From Owenweeksia sp. (GTDB taxonomy: Bacteria; Bacteroidota; Bacteroidia; Flavobacteriales; Schleiferiaceae): a stretch of 63,028 nucleotides of DNA. Below the pieces are notes generated by a model that made no database searches, was not told the DNA's origin, and was given only the letters and a program-made list of their open reading frames with translations. The first letter of the stretch is position 1. Each line of letters opens with the position of its first letter. Made by a program: the position numbers and the translations under genes. Positions 1 to 8,285 of this stretch are shown here, piece by piece. The stretch is taken from contig JANQPD010000005.1 of the NCBI GenBank assembly GCA_028285465.1, positions 1 through 63,028 on the forward strand, given 5' to 3'.

Positions 1-2335
1 GTATATGTAACGGCCGTCAAAATACGTGAAGTGCTCCGCAGGCTTTTCTTTATCCATCCAGATCTGTTCTGCTTCCGCTTTTACATTCACTACCACCAAC
101 TTTCCGTCTTTATTTATATTCAGGAGTTGCGCATCCTCAAGCGTTTTTCCCGGCTTCAAATAAAAGGTTTCTCCCAGGCGCTTAAGGTTCTGCCTGTTGT
201 AACGCTCTTTTCCGTTGCGGTAAAGGAAATAGAGGTTGCCCTCCTCGTCATACACCGTAATAAGGTCTTTTTTCCCCACGGAGAAATGCTGCGGTATGTG
301 GCGGATAGCGGACTTGCTTCCGGCAAATTGCCACCCTTTAACTTTTTTACCGTCTACCCCATAGTTCAATAGCTGTTGCCCACAGGGTACAAGTAAGCGG
401 TAGCTGCGGGTTTTGTCATAGTCGAAAACAGCCATGGGGGCGGTGGCGGTTTCTTTGAGTGGCAGGGGGAAATTTTCCACATGTCGCCCTAAGCGATCCA
501 GAACGTAAATGCGCTCTGCGGTGTTAAATACCAATTGAAGCTTCCGGTTTTTGAAAATATCTATTTGGGTAGCATTCCCTAGTATGGGGCCATCTAATGG
601 CTTTGTCCATAGTATTTTCCCTCTGCGGTCTACCAGGTATAGCTTGTAGTTACTGTCCTGGATGAGTATTTCGTATTTTCGGTTGTTGTGGTTAAGCACA
701 AACTGGGGAGCATTTATGGCGGGAGCTTCCAAAACGACACTCCACTGGCGGCTTACTTTTTCCTTTTCGGCCTGATCGTGCCGAAGGTAAAGGTTGGTGT
801 AAGCGGCACCTTCCTCCACCGTAAATTGCACAGCGCCATAGCTGAAAGCAGCCAATTGAGGAATTTGTGCGGCAAAGTTTTTTTGCTCCTTTTGCGGTAG
901 CGTGTGCCTTATGCTCTGCAAAAAAGCAGGGTTGGCTATTTGAGCGTGTACGTGTGCTTTGCCCCCCAGGCTCTGATTAAAATTGTCAAAGCCTTCCTGG
1001 TTGGCTGCCGTATTCCCGGCCAAAAAGTCATTGATCACTCCTTTGAGTGCAGCCAGGTTGCTGGTGTAGAGTATGTATCCCCCGAATTCGAAGTAGTAAG
1101 GTTTCCCAAAGCCGCTGAACAAGGAGCCGAAGTAGTGGTAGTGCGGGTTGTTTACAGCCAACCTCTTAATGACCACGCCCCTGTATCCTTCAATAAAGTT
1201 AGGGTCGGACAGCTTCTCCAACGCTAGTGTGGCTTGTTCTGTGTCACGGGATTTCAAAAAACCGAAAGCGGCATTGCCTTTATTCCCTCCGGGGCTTTGA
1301 AATACGCCTACTTCATCATCGATCCAAAAAAGAAGGTGTTCATCTGCCTCAAGTGCATATTCCTGTTTCAGGGTAGCCCTGAAATCCAGTAAACGCGAAG
1401 CATTGCCTTTGGCCTCCTGTAGAGCGATATACTTCCTGTGCCAGGCTTCTGCACTATTAAAGTGGTAGCTTACGAAAGAGGAAAAAGCTGCAGGTAAAAT
1501 ATGTTTGAAGCCAATCGGTTTTGGAGTAGACCCTTTAAAGGTATTCAGGAACCATTGATCTGGGGAGGGTAGTAGACTGATTCCGCTAAGCAATACATCT
1601 TTATTAAAAAGTTCGAGGTCGAGCTCGGCCCAACTGCCCAGGCTATTGAGAAAAGAAATGCGCGCTTCCGGAAAATGTGTACGCAACCAAGGAGTTGCTT
1701 CCTGCAGATTCACATATACATTCGCTTGCTCTTTCTTGTTTGCCGTACGGTGCAGTTTTTCGAAGCTAGCTTCTTTCCGAAGACTAAAGCCGCTCAATAC
1801 CTGGCGTACTGCTTCCTCTACGAGGTTTTTGTTTGAGCTGGCCAACCATATGCCTTGCATGCTGCAGAAGTAGAAGCTTTCCCGGGCTTTAATGTGGTGA
1901 ATGCGTTGCTCCGAGTAGGTGTAGCTCTCCAGTACATAATGCTGTTGTAACTTGCGTAGTAAAAGGCCTTCCCATTCAGGGGATGCTATGGTGGCATAGA
2001 GGAGATCGTATTTTTTGGCTCCACTCAATGCAAGGCTTATCAAAACCTGGCGATCCTCAAAAAAATCCACTAGAGAATCACGGGAATAGAGGCTCCCTGC
2101 TTCTTTTAGATCGAAGCTGTAGGCCAGTACCAAAGGTAAGCTGTCTATTTGCTGGAACACGGCCGTTTCTGCCAGGTCATGCAGGCTTTCCAGTATGCTT
2201 TGACTTTCGATCAAAACAACGGAACTTTTGGGTACCGTGCTGTAAAGATCCGCCTGGGGTGTTGCCTTTTCCCTGCACCCACCGGCAAACAGCAGCAATA
2301 CAAGTACACAGAGCGCGTAAGCGTATGTTCGCATT
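1..2335 (-). CDS. Large predicted lipoprotein, C-terminus outside window (partial)
   Basis: The minus strand is open from an ATG at 2335 to the window edge, giving about 778 residues without a stop, so the gene runs past position 1. The N-terminus is a lipoprotein signal: MRTYAYALC, a Leu/Val-rich core, then AGGC with Cys at about residue 20. Roughly residues 25-480 are an alpha/beta region without motifs I can assign; the layout resembles DUF3352-type proteins, but this is a guess. From about residue 500 there are recurring short strands with turns such as DRRGKILW, LDRLGRHVE and DEEGNLYF, which look like blades of a PQQ-type or similar beta-propeller. A TACCTTTG element at 2354-2361 lies 18 bases upstream. 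It is probably anchored in the outer membrane facing the periplasm; function unknown. Confidence 0.8.
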
Positions 2336-2353
2336 CAAAAGTTTCTTGCCCTG

Positions 2354-2361
2354 CAAAGGTA
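2354..2361 (-). promoter_or_regulatory. Bacteroidota -7 promoter element for the lipoprotein gene
   Basis: Reads TACCTTTG on the minus strand, matching the TAnnTTTG consensus of the Bacteroidota primary sigma factor, 18 bases before the ATG at 2335. It lies between the rnhB stop and this gene, so the lipoprotein probably has its own transcript. The -33 element is not obvious. Confidence 0.5.
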
Positions 2362-2401
2362 TGACTAAAATAAACTTGTAATAGAGTCCTGTCAGATGAC
2401 T

Positions 2402-2989
2402 CTACAGCAGGCGAAAACTCTTCCGGTGAAAAGGGCTTTCTCCTTGTTCGGCAATCGCCTGGCGGTGTGCCTTAGTAGGGTAGCCTTTGTTTTGCACCCA
2501 GTTATAGGCTGGGTGACGGGTGTGCAACTCCTCCATATAACGGTCGCGGTAGGTCTTGGCTAATATTGATGCCGCAGCGATACTCTTAAACCGTCCATCT
2601 CCTTTTATTTGGCAACTATGTGGGATTCCGGGGTACGGGTTGAAACGGTTTCCATCGATCAACAACAACTGGGGTTTGACTTCCAGTTGCGCTACTGCCC
2701 TGTGCATGGCCAGGAAAGAGGCGTTCAGTATGTTTATGTCATCAATGATTTTATGGTCTACAAAAGCCACGGCCTTAGCTAAGGCATGCTTCTCTATATA
2801 GACACATAAGCTCTTCCTCTGTTCCGCTTTGAGCGTTTTACTGTCGTTGAGCAGGGGGTGTTTGAAGCGTGCGGGTAAGATAACGGCAGCCGCTACAACG
2901 GGCCCGGCCAGACAACCCCGTCCTGCCTCATCACAACCGGCTTCTATCTGTTCCTTTTGCAGGCAGCTTTTTAAATATTTCCGTTTCAT
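2402..2989 (-). CDS. rnhB: Ribonuclease HII
   Basis: RNase HII cleaves the RNA strand of RNA-DNA hybrids, including single ribonucleotides left in DNA. Family motifs are intact: CDEAGRGCLAGPVVAAAV near residues 19-36 holds the first catalytic Asp-Glu pair, LLIDGN near 107 and AAASILAKTYRD follow. The length (195 residues) is normal for the family. I chose the ATG at 2989 rather than the upstream ones because it overlaps the stop of the glycosyltransferase gene as ATGA, which indicates translational coupling; the longer reading (to 3019) would only add a poorly conserved tail. It is second in a two-gene unit with the GT4 gene, without functional connection. Confidence 0.95.
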   Translation of the reverse strand: MKRKYLKSCLQKEQIEAGCDEAGRGCLAGPVVAAAVILPARFKHPLLNDSKTLKAEQRKSLCVYIEKHALAKAVAFVDHKIIDDINILNASFLAMHRAVAQLEVKPQLLLIDGNRFNPYPGIPHSCQIKGDGRFKSIAAASILAKTYRDRYMEELHTRHPAYNWVQNKGYPTKAHRQAIAEQGESPFHRKSFRLL

Positions 2990-4107
2990 GAGGCCATACA
3001 TTTTTGAATGCTCTCCCACATCATATCTGCCGACTTTTCCCAGCTGAAAAACTGTGCTCTCCTTTTTCCTTTTGCGATAAGGGTGGCCCTGGTGCCCTCC
3101 TCTTCTACCCGGAACAAAGCCTCTGCAATCTGGCCGGGATCGTCAGGCGCACACAAAAGCGCCGCGCCGTCTGCCACTTCGGGTAAAGACGTTTTGGTTG
3201 AAGTAATGACCGGAACTTCGCATTGGAAAGCTTCGATCATGGGGATGCCGAAACCTTCAAAGTGCGAGACAAAGAGCAAGGCGTGGGCGGCTGAAAGGGC
3301 CTGGTTGAGCGACTCGCGTTCCAGGCGCCCGCTAAAAATGATGTCCTCTTTAAATGCGTGCGCACTGTAGATCTGCTCTATGTTTTCGTCCCAGAACATC
3401 TTGGTGCCTACGATGAGGAATTTTTTAGTGCCTCCCTTTTCGCGGTATAAGGCATAGGCCCTAAGCATACCGTCCAGGTTTTTACGAGGGTTTAAAGCAC
3501 CGATAAAGAGAAAATACTGCGCCCCACCACTGAGGCGTTTTCTTATGGTTTCCTGCACTTCAGGTGGGAGGGGCTTAAAAAAGTCGCCAATTCCGTTGTA
3601 TACCAGGTCTATCTTGGCGGGCGATATTCCATACGTACGGGAAATGTCTTGCCTGCTGTATTCGGATACGGTGGCTACGCGGGTGGCTTTACGGGCAAAC
3701 TTCCTGAAATAAGTAAGAAGATATTTGCGGGCCGGTTGCTTAACGTATTCCGGTTTATGCTCGAAATTTATGTCGTGGATCACGGCTATGTCCTTTCCTT
3801 TATAAGGTAAGCTCAGATACCCATCGGGTGAAACAAAAACATCGGGTTTACGCCAGCGCAAACTCCAATACAGGCTGATATCAAACCAAATGCGCCATAA
3901 AATGGGATGCCGTGCCGGGGGGTAGAGCACTATGGGTTTTACATTAGGGCCAAAGACAAAGCGTTTTTTGTAGGGCCGGTCAAAATAAAAAAGGAATGTG
4001 TGCTCAGGATGGCGCTCTACCAAGCGTTTAAAGACCTCGTAAGTAAACCAACCCAGGCCTTCCAGTCGATGGGGCAATAAAAAGCGCGTATTTACTGCTA
4101 TCTTCAC
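2986..4107 (-). CDS. Glycosyltransferase family 4 (GT1/GT4 fold)
   Basis: A retaining GT-B glycosyltransferase of 373 residues, probably transferring a sugar from a nucleotide donor onto a cell-surface polysaccharide or lipid-linked intermediate in the cytoplasm. The C-terminal donor-binding half carries FIGALNPRKNLDG and the E-x7-E motif (EGFGIPMIE, about residues 281-290). The N-terminal half has the acceptor-side Rossmann pattern with VIHDINFEH. The start codon is GTG at 4107, supported by MKIAVNTRFLL alignment style and by a TATATTTG element only five bases upstream. It lies divergent from the flippase-Wzz-ligase genes, which suggests a role in the same surface glycan. Acceptor and sugar cannot be read from sequence. 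Confidence 0.88.
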   Translation of the reverse strand: MKIAVNTRFLLPHRLEGLGWFTYEVFKRLVERHPEHTFLFYFDRPYKKRFVFGPNVKPIVLYPPARHPILWRIWFDISLYWSLRWRKPDVFVSPDGYLSLPYKGKDIAVIHDINFEHKPEYVKQPARKYLLTYFRKFARKATRVATVSEYSRQDISRTYGISPAKIDLVYNGIGDFFKPLPPEVQETIRKRLSGGAQYFLFIGALNPRKNLDGMLRAYALYREKGGTKKFLIVGTKMFWDENIEQIYSAHAFKEDIIFSGRLERESLNQALSAAHALLFVSHFEGFGIPMIEAFQCEVPVITSTKTSLPEVADGAALLCAPDDPGQIAEALFRVEEEGTRATLIAKGKRRAQFFSWEKSADMMWESIQKCMAS

Positions 4108-4112
4108 GGCCG

Positions 4113-4120
4113 CAAATATA
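4113..4120 (-). promoter_or_regulatory. -7 promoter element, probably leaderless transcript
   Basis: Minus strand TATATTTG, an exact TAnnTTTG match, followed by CGGCC and then the GTG start at 4107. With transcription normally starting a few bases after this element, the mRNA would begin at or next to the start codon. Confidence 0.6.
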
Positions 4121-4156
4121 GCAGTATAATACAGCTAAGTTTATCATTAAACGTAC

Positions 4157-5602
4157 ATGCGTAAGCGCTTTATCGGCAATCTGTTTTTGTTATTGATCCT
4201 CAATTTTTTGGTGAAACCTTATTGGCTGTTTGGCATCGACCGTACCGTGCAAAACATAGTGGGGGAGGCAGCTTATGGACGTTATTTTTCCCTGGTTGGC
4301 TTTACCATCATCTTTAACATTATACTGGATGCGGGTCTTACTCATTACAACAATCAGTCGGTAGCCAGGAACCACAAACAGCTAAGAACCAATTTCTCAA
4401 ACCTCCTTAGCCTGAAATTGCTTTTAGGAGCCGTCTACCTGCTCATAAGCCTGGGGATAGGTACCCTATTAGGGTATCACCACAACAGTTTTGTTTTGCT
4501 GTTGCTGCTTACGGTAAATCAGTTCCTGGCTTCTTTGCTACTCTTTTTGCGTTCCAATATTTCGGGGCTTCAGCTTTTTCGTTTAGATGCCATGTTAAGC
4601 GTGGCCGATAAACTGATCATGATCGGCATTTGTGCCCTTCTGCTTTTCACCCCTCTTTTTAAGGAAGAAATCACCGTCCTCGACTTCGCTACAGCGCAAT
4701 TTGTAAGCTATGCTATTACCGTTTTACTCGCTTTTATACTGGTGCTCAATAAGGCCGGGCACTTCACGTATTCTTTTAGTTTGCGCAAACACCGCTACAA
4801 TTTGTACAAGAGCTTCCCCTATGCTTTACTTATATTGCTAATGGCTCTGTATACGCGTATCGATAGCGTTATGCTTGATCTTATGGTAGGCCCTTTTTAC
4901 AGTGGGGTGTATGCGGCTGCTTTTCGCTTGGTAGATGCCGTAAACCAGGTGGGTTACCTGTTTGCCGTGCTCTTGTTGCCCCTTTTCGCGCATATGCTTT
5001 CCCGTAAGATCAGTGTAACTCCTCTGGTGGAATTGACCTTTAACCTGATCTTGGCCGGCACACTGGCCATTAGTTTAGCGTGTTTTTTCAATGCAGAGCC
5101 CCTCATGAAATCACTGTACGTAGGGGCCGCAGAGCTTTCTATTCCTGTTTTGCGCCTGCTTATTTTAAGCACTATAGCCTTTGGCAGCACGTTTGTATTT
5201 GGCACTTTGCTTACCGCAAACGGCAGTTTGGGTTTATTGAACAAAATTGCTTTCGGAGGCTTCGTGCTGAATATTTTGCTAAACTTCGTGCTCATTCCTC
5301 ATTATCAGGCTTACGGAGCCGCAATGGCTACGGTGATGACGCAATTTGCTACTGCTTTGGTACAACTGGTTGTCTCCGTCAGCTTGTTTAAAATGAAATT
5401 TGAGGTGAGTGCCTATTGGGGGCGGGTAGTACTCTTCGTAGCCGGTGCCGTTTTTCTGTCGATCATCATCAATGGTTTGGAAGGCATTGGATGGATATGG
5501 AAGTTTGGCCTTATGCTAGGCACCACCTTGTTCTTCTCAGCTTTGGTGGGTTTCTTTAAGGTAAGAGAAGCAATAGAATTACTAGGGCAGCGTTTTCGCT
5601 GA
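4157..5602 (+). CDS. Wzx-like polysaccharide flippase (MOP superfamily)
   Basis: A 481-residue protein made almost entirely of hydrophobic helices, about 12-14 by eye, beginning MRKRFIGNLFLLLILNF. The pattern fits the polysaccharide-transport branch of the MOP superfamily, which flips undecaprenyl-linked oligosaccharides across the inner membrane. A cue is DSVMLDLMVGPFYSGVYAAAFRLVDAV in the middle, where these proteins have a conserved polar stretch followed by G-x-Y-x-A-A-x-R. It is the first of three plus-strand genes with Wzz-like and O-antigen ligase products, the normal partners of a flippase. A weak -7-like TAAGTTTA lies at 4136-4143. The carried glycan is unknown. Confidence 0.87.
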   Translation: MRKRFIGNLFLLLILNFLVKPYWLFGIDRTVQNIVGEAAYGRYFSLVGFTIIFNIILDAGLTHYNNQSVARNHKQLRTNFSNLLSLKLLLGAVYLLISLGIGTLLGYHHNSFVLLLLLTVNQFLASLLLFLRSNISGLQLFRLDAMLSVADKLIMIGICALLLFTPLFKEEITVLDFATAQFVSYAITVLLAFILVLNKAGHFTYSFSLRKHRYNLYKSFPYALLILLMALYTRIDSVMLDLMVGPFYSGVYAAAFRLVDAVNQVGYLFAVLLLPLFAHMLSRKISVTPLVELTFNLILAGTLAISLACFFNAEPLMKSLYVGAAELSIPVLRLLILSTIAFGSTFVFGTLLTANGSLGLLNKIAFGGFVLNILLNFVLIPHYQAYGAAMATVMTQFATALVQLVVSVSLFKMKFEVSAYWGRVVLFVAGAVFLSIIINGLEGIGWIWKFGLMLGTTLFFSALVGFFKVREAIELLGQRFR

Positions 5603-5622
5603 CGCCGGCCGTTTCCTTTTTA

Positions 5623-5630
5623 TATTTTTG
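5623..5630 (+). promoter_or_regulatory. -7 promoter element upstream of the Wzz-like gene
   Basis: TATTTTTG, an exact match to TAnnTTTG, 22 bases before the ATG at 5653. It suggests the Wzz-like and ligase genes can be transcribed apart from the flippase. Confidence 0.5.
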
Positions 5631-5652
5631 CCGAAATTTTTGATACTGAATA

Positions 5653-6681
5653 ATGGAGAAGCATACGCCCACCCAAAGAGTTTTTGATAGCAGCAACCTT
5701 ATCGTCTACATATACGACAAACGCAAGCCATTGCTTATTGTAACCCTGGTGGCAATTGTGCTGGCGGCTGTTTTCAGTGCTCCTTACTTCATTCCCCCTT
5801 TGTACAAGTCTACCGTTACGGTTTTCCCTACTACTACCAATTCCCTTTCCAAGGCGCTTTTGCCGCAGCAATTCGCCTCTCGCGGACAAGACATACTGGA
5901 GTTTGGTGCCGAGGAAGAAGCCGAGCAACTGCTGCAGATATTGAATTCGGATGAGATCCGCGACCGCATCATTGAAAAATACCATTTGCTTCGGCATTAT
6001 GATATCGACACTTCGGGCAGGTACACCAAAACGGAATTGTATAAGACCTATGAGTCTAATATTTCGTACAGGCGTACCGAATACATGTCGGTAGAGATCA
6101 ATGTTTTGGATACAGACCCGGATACGGCAGCCTTGATCGCCAACGACATCAGTTTTTTGCTGGACGATGTGAAAAACCGCATTCAGAAAGACCGGGCTAA
6201 AAAAGGGCTGGGCATTATTGAAGGAGAGTATTTTGCATTAAAGAATGAGATCAAGGCGTACGAAAACTCTCTTACTGAATTGCGCTATAAAGGCGTACAC
6301 GATTATGAAACGCAATCGGCTGTGCTCAATGAGCAGCTGGCTACCGCACTGATCGAAAACCCCAGAGGAGGGGCGGTACAGCAAATAGAGAACAAACTGG
6401 ATACCCTGGCAAAGTACGGAGGCACCTATGTTTCTTTACGCGATGAGTTGCAATACCTGAAAGAAGAATTGGTGCGCCTGAAAACAAAGTATGACCAGGC
6501 TAAAGTAGACGTGTCTGAAACCTTGCCGGCTTCTTTTAAGGTAAACATGGCATTTCCGGCAGAGAAAAAATCTTACCCCACCCGTTGGCTTATTGTAGCC
6601 ATTGCGGCTTTATCGGCCTTTGTGTTTACGCTTATTATAATACTGGTGCTTGATACCATTAAACAATCCAGGCTTAAATAG
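5653..6681 (+). CDS. Wzz-like polysaccharide chain-length / polysaccharide co-polymerase protein
   Basis: A 342-residue inner-membrane protein with one transmembrane helix near residues 31-50 and another near 315-335, and a large periplasmic part between them rich in charged helices. This two-helix topology with an N-terminal Wzz-type segment (PPLYKSTVTVFPTT after helix 1) and coiled-coil arms identifies a polysaccharide co-polymerase, which sets glycan chain length in Wzx/Wzy systems. No tyrosine-kinase domain is fused and none is adjacent. The PxxP-type stretch before helix 2 is seen as AFPAEKKSYPTRW. It is followed after five bases by the O-antigen ligase-like gene. Confidence 0.85.
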   Translation: MEKHTPTQRVFDSSNLIVYIYDKRKPLLIVTLVAIVLAAVFSAPYFIPPLYKSTVTVFPTTTNSLSKALLPQQFASRGQDILEFGAEEEAEQLLQILNSDEIRDRIIEKYHLLRHYDIDTSGRYTKTELYKTYESNISYRRTEYMSVEINVLDTDPDTAALIANDISFLLDDVKNRIQKDRAKKGLGIIEGEYFALKNEIKAYENSLTELRYKGVHDYETQSAVLNEQLATALIENPRGGAVQQIENKLDTLAKYGGTYVSLRDELQYLKEELVRLKTKYDQAKVDVSETLPASFKVNMAFPAEKKSYPTRWLIVAIAALSAFVFTLIIILVLDTIKQSRLK

Positions 6682-6686
6682 GGATA

Positions 6687-8114
6687 TTGCCAGATAAGCT
6701 CAGAAATATTGAGGACAAGTGGATCATAGCGGCAGGAATACTCCTATCCCTGGCAAATGCGGCTTTTATCGCTACTGAGCACTATTGGGGTTTACTGCTG
6801 CCGTTAGGGCTGGCCCTGGTAGCGGCTTTAATACTGGCGCTGGATAAAGTGCTGCTTTTCCTGGTGTTTACGGTGCCCCTTTCCATTTTTTACTTTAATC
6901 CGGATCTGCATGTTGGTTTCACATTACCAACAGAGCCTATCGTATTCGGGGTAATGCTCCTCTTCTTTTTTAAGCTGCTTTACGAAGGAACATTCGACTC
7001 CCGCGTTGTCCGTCATCCCCTGTCCATACTGATCATACTAAGCCTTTTTTGGATGTTGCTTACCACAATAACCAGTCAGATGCCATTAGTTTCATTTAAA
7101 TATTGGCTGGCCAGGTTATGGTTTGTAACCGTATTTTTTTACCTGATGTCGCAGGTACTTAAAAAGAGAAAGAACATATCGCTCTTTTTCTGGCTCTATA
7201 TGCTTCCCTTGGCGGCAGTAGTATTGTATACCTTATATATTCACTCTCAACATGGCTTTGATAAGATCTCTGGTACCTGGGTAATGTTTCCCTTTTTTAA
7301 AGAGCATACTAGTTATGGGGCCGTTCTGGCCATGTATGTACCTATTGCTTTTACCTTCGCTTTTGTGCTGAAACAAGGGTTGAATCAGCGGGTGTTGGCG
7401 ACCCTGGTCTTTATTATCCTCTTGTTGGGTACGATCTTTTCCTACACCCGGGCAGCCTGGGTAAGCCTGGTCGCGGCTATACTCGTTATGCTCATATTGG
7501 TGTTAAAGATCAGGTGGGAGATCGTAGTGGCTCTGGGCATTGTGGTTGTAGGTGTTTTACTGGCTAACCAGGACCGCATCCTGGCTAAGTTTGAAGACAA
7601 CAAAGCCGTGAGCAGCGATAACCTCACAGAGCACGTAGAATCTATTTCAAACATCAGCACCGATGCCAGTAATATGGAGCGTATTAACCGATGGAAAAGC
7701 GCGTACCGTATGTTTAAAGAGAGGCCGGTATTGGGATGGGGCCCGGGCACCTATATGTTTCTGTATGCTCCTTTCCAGAAGCCCCATGAAAAAACCATCA
7801 TCAGCACCAATGCCGGAGACATGGGCAATGCCCATAGTGAATACATAGGCCCGCTTGCCGAAATGGGGCTTGTTGGTATGCTGCTGGTGCTGGCTTTTGT
7901 ATTGGCCACACTCTATACCGGAGTAAGCACCTTTCATACCTTGCAAGATCCCAGGCTCAAAGCAATATGCCTGGCTACACTTATGGGTTTGGTTTCTTAC
8001 TGGACGCATGGCTTCCTGAATAACTTCCTGGATATGGATAAGGCAGCCTGCCCTGTTTTCGGTTTCACGGCCCTTCTGGTCGTGCTCCGGTCGTATTCTT
8101 CGGAAAGGGATTAA
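6687..8114 (+). CDS. O-antigen ligase / Wzy polymerase family membrane protein
   Basis: A 475-residue multi-spanning membrane protein of the Wzy_C/WaaL family, which either polymerises repeat units or attaches the finished glycan to its acceptor at the periplasmic face of the inner membrane. The family region is at about residues 330-400: a long periplasmic loop with NRWKSAYRMFKERPVLGWGPGTY and the HSEY motif (about residue 386). No in-frame ATG lies near the expected N-terminus, so the start is taken as TTG at 6687, five bases after the Wzz stop; this is an uncommon start codon and is an inference. Ligase and polymerase cannot be separated by sequence alone. Confidence 0.83.
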   Translation: MPDKLRNIEDKWIIAAGILLSLANAAFIATEHYWGLLLPLGLALVAALILALDKVLLFLVFTVPLSIFYFNPDLHVGFTLPTEPIVFGVMLLFFFKLLYEGTFDSRVVRHPLSILIILSLFWMLLTTITSQMPLVSFKYWLARLWFVTVFFYLMSQVLKKRKNISLFFWLYMLPLAAVVLYTLYIHSQHGFDKISGTWVMFPFFKEHTSYGAVLAMYVPIAFTFAFVLKQGLNQRVLATLVFIILLLGTIFSYTRAAWVSLVAAILVMLILVLKIRWEIVVALGIVVVGVLLANQDRILAKFEDNKAVSSDNLTEHVESISNISTDASNMERINRWKSAYRMFKERPVLGWGPGTYMFLYAPFQKPHEKTIISTNAGDMGNAHSEYIGPLAEMGLVGMLLVLAFVLATLYTGVSTFHTLQDPRLKAICLATLMGLVSYWTHGFLNNFLDMDKAACPVFGFTALLVVLRSYSSERD

Positions 8115-8124
8115 TTTTTTTCTG

Positions 8125-8137
8125 CTTTGTCACAAAG
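8125..8137. repeat. Short palindrome after the ligase gene
   Basis: CTTTG-TCA-CAAAG, five-base arms around a three-base loop, ten bases after the ligase stop and preceded by a T run. It could be a weak terminator or a protein site; too short to decide. Confidence 0.3.
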
Positions 8138-8159
8138 AGTTGATAAACTGTTGGTTATG

Positions 8160-8208
8160 TATGCGTATAATTCTATGCACGCATAGTATCCTTAACAAAT
8201 CCTTAACA
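8160..8208 (+). promoter_or_regulatory. Inverted and direct repeats upstream of susC, candidate operator
   Basis: TATGCGT at 8160-8166 and ACGCATA at 8179-8185 form a perfect seven-base inverted repeat with a 12-base spacer. Just after it CCTTAACA occurs twice, at 8190-8197 and 8201-8208, an 11-base period. These lie 80-125 bases before the susC ATG, where an activator or repressor would bind. No canonical TAnnTTTG was found in this 171-base gap; TACTTTGATT at about 8221-8230 is the nearest approximation. Function inferred from position only. Confidence 0.4.
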
Positions 8209-8285
8209 TTTTCCGTTAGGTACTTTGATTTTCTCAAAAATTGTACGCACCTTAGTACTAACGTTTAACACAAAATTTTATCTAC

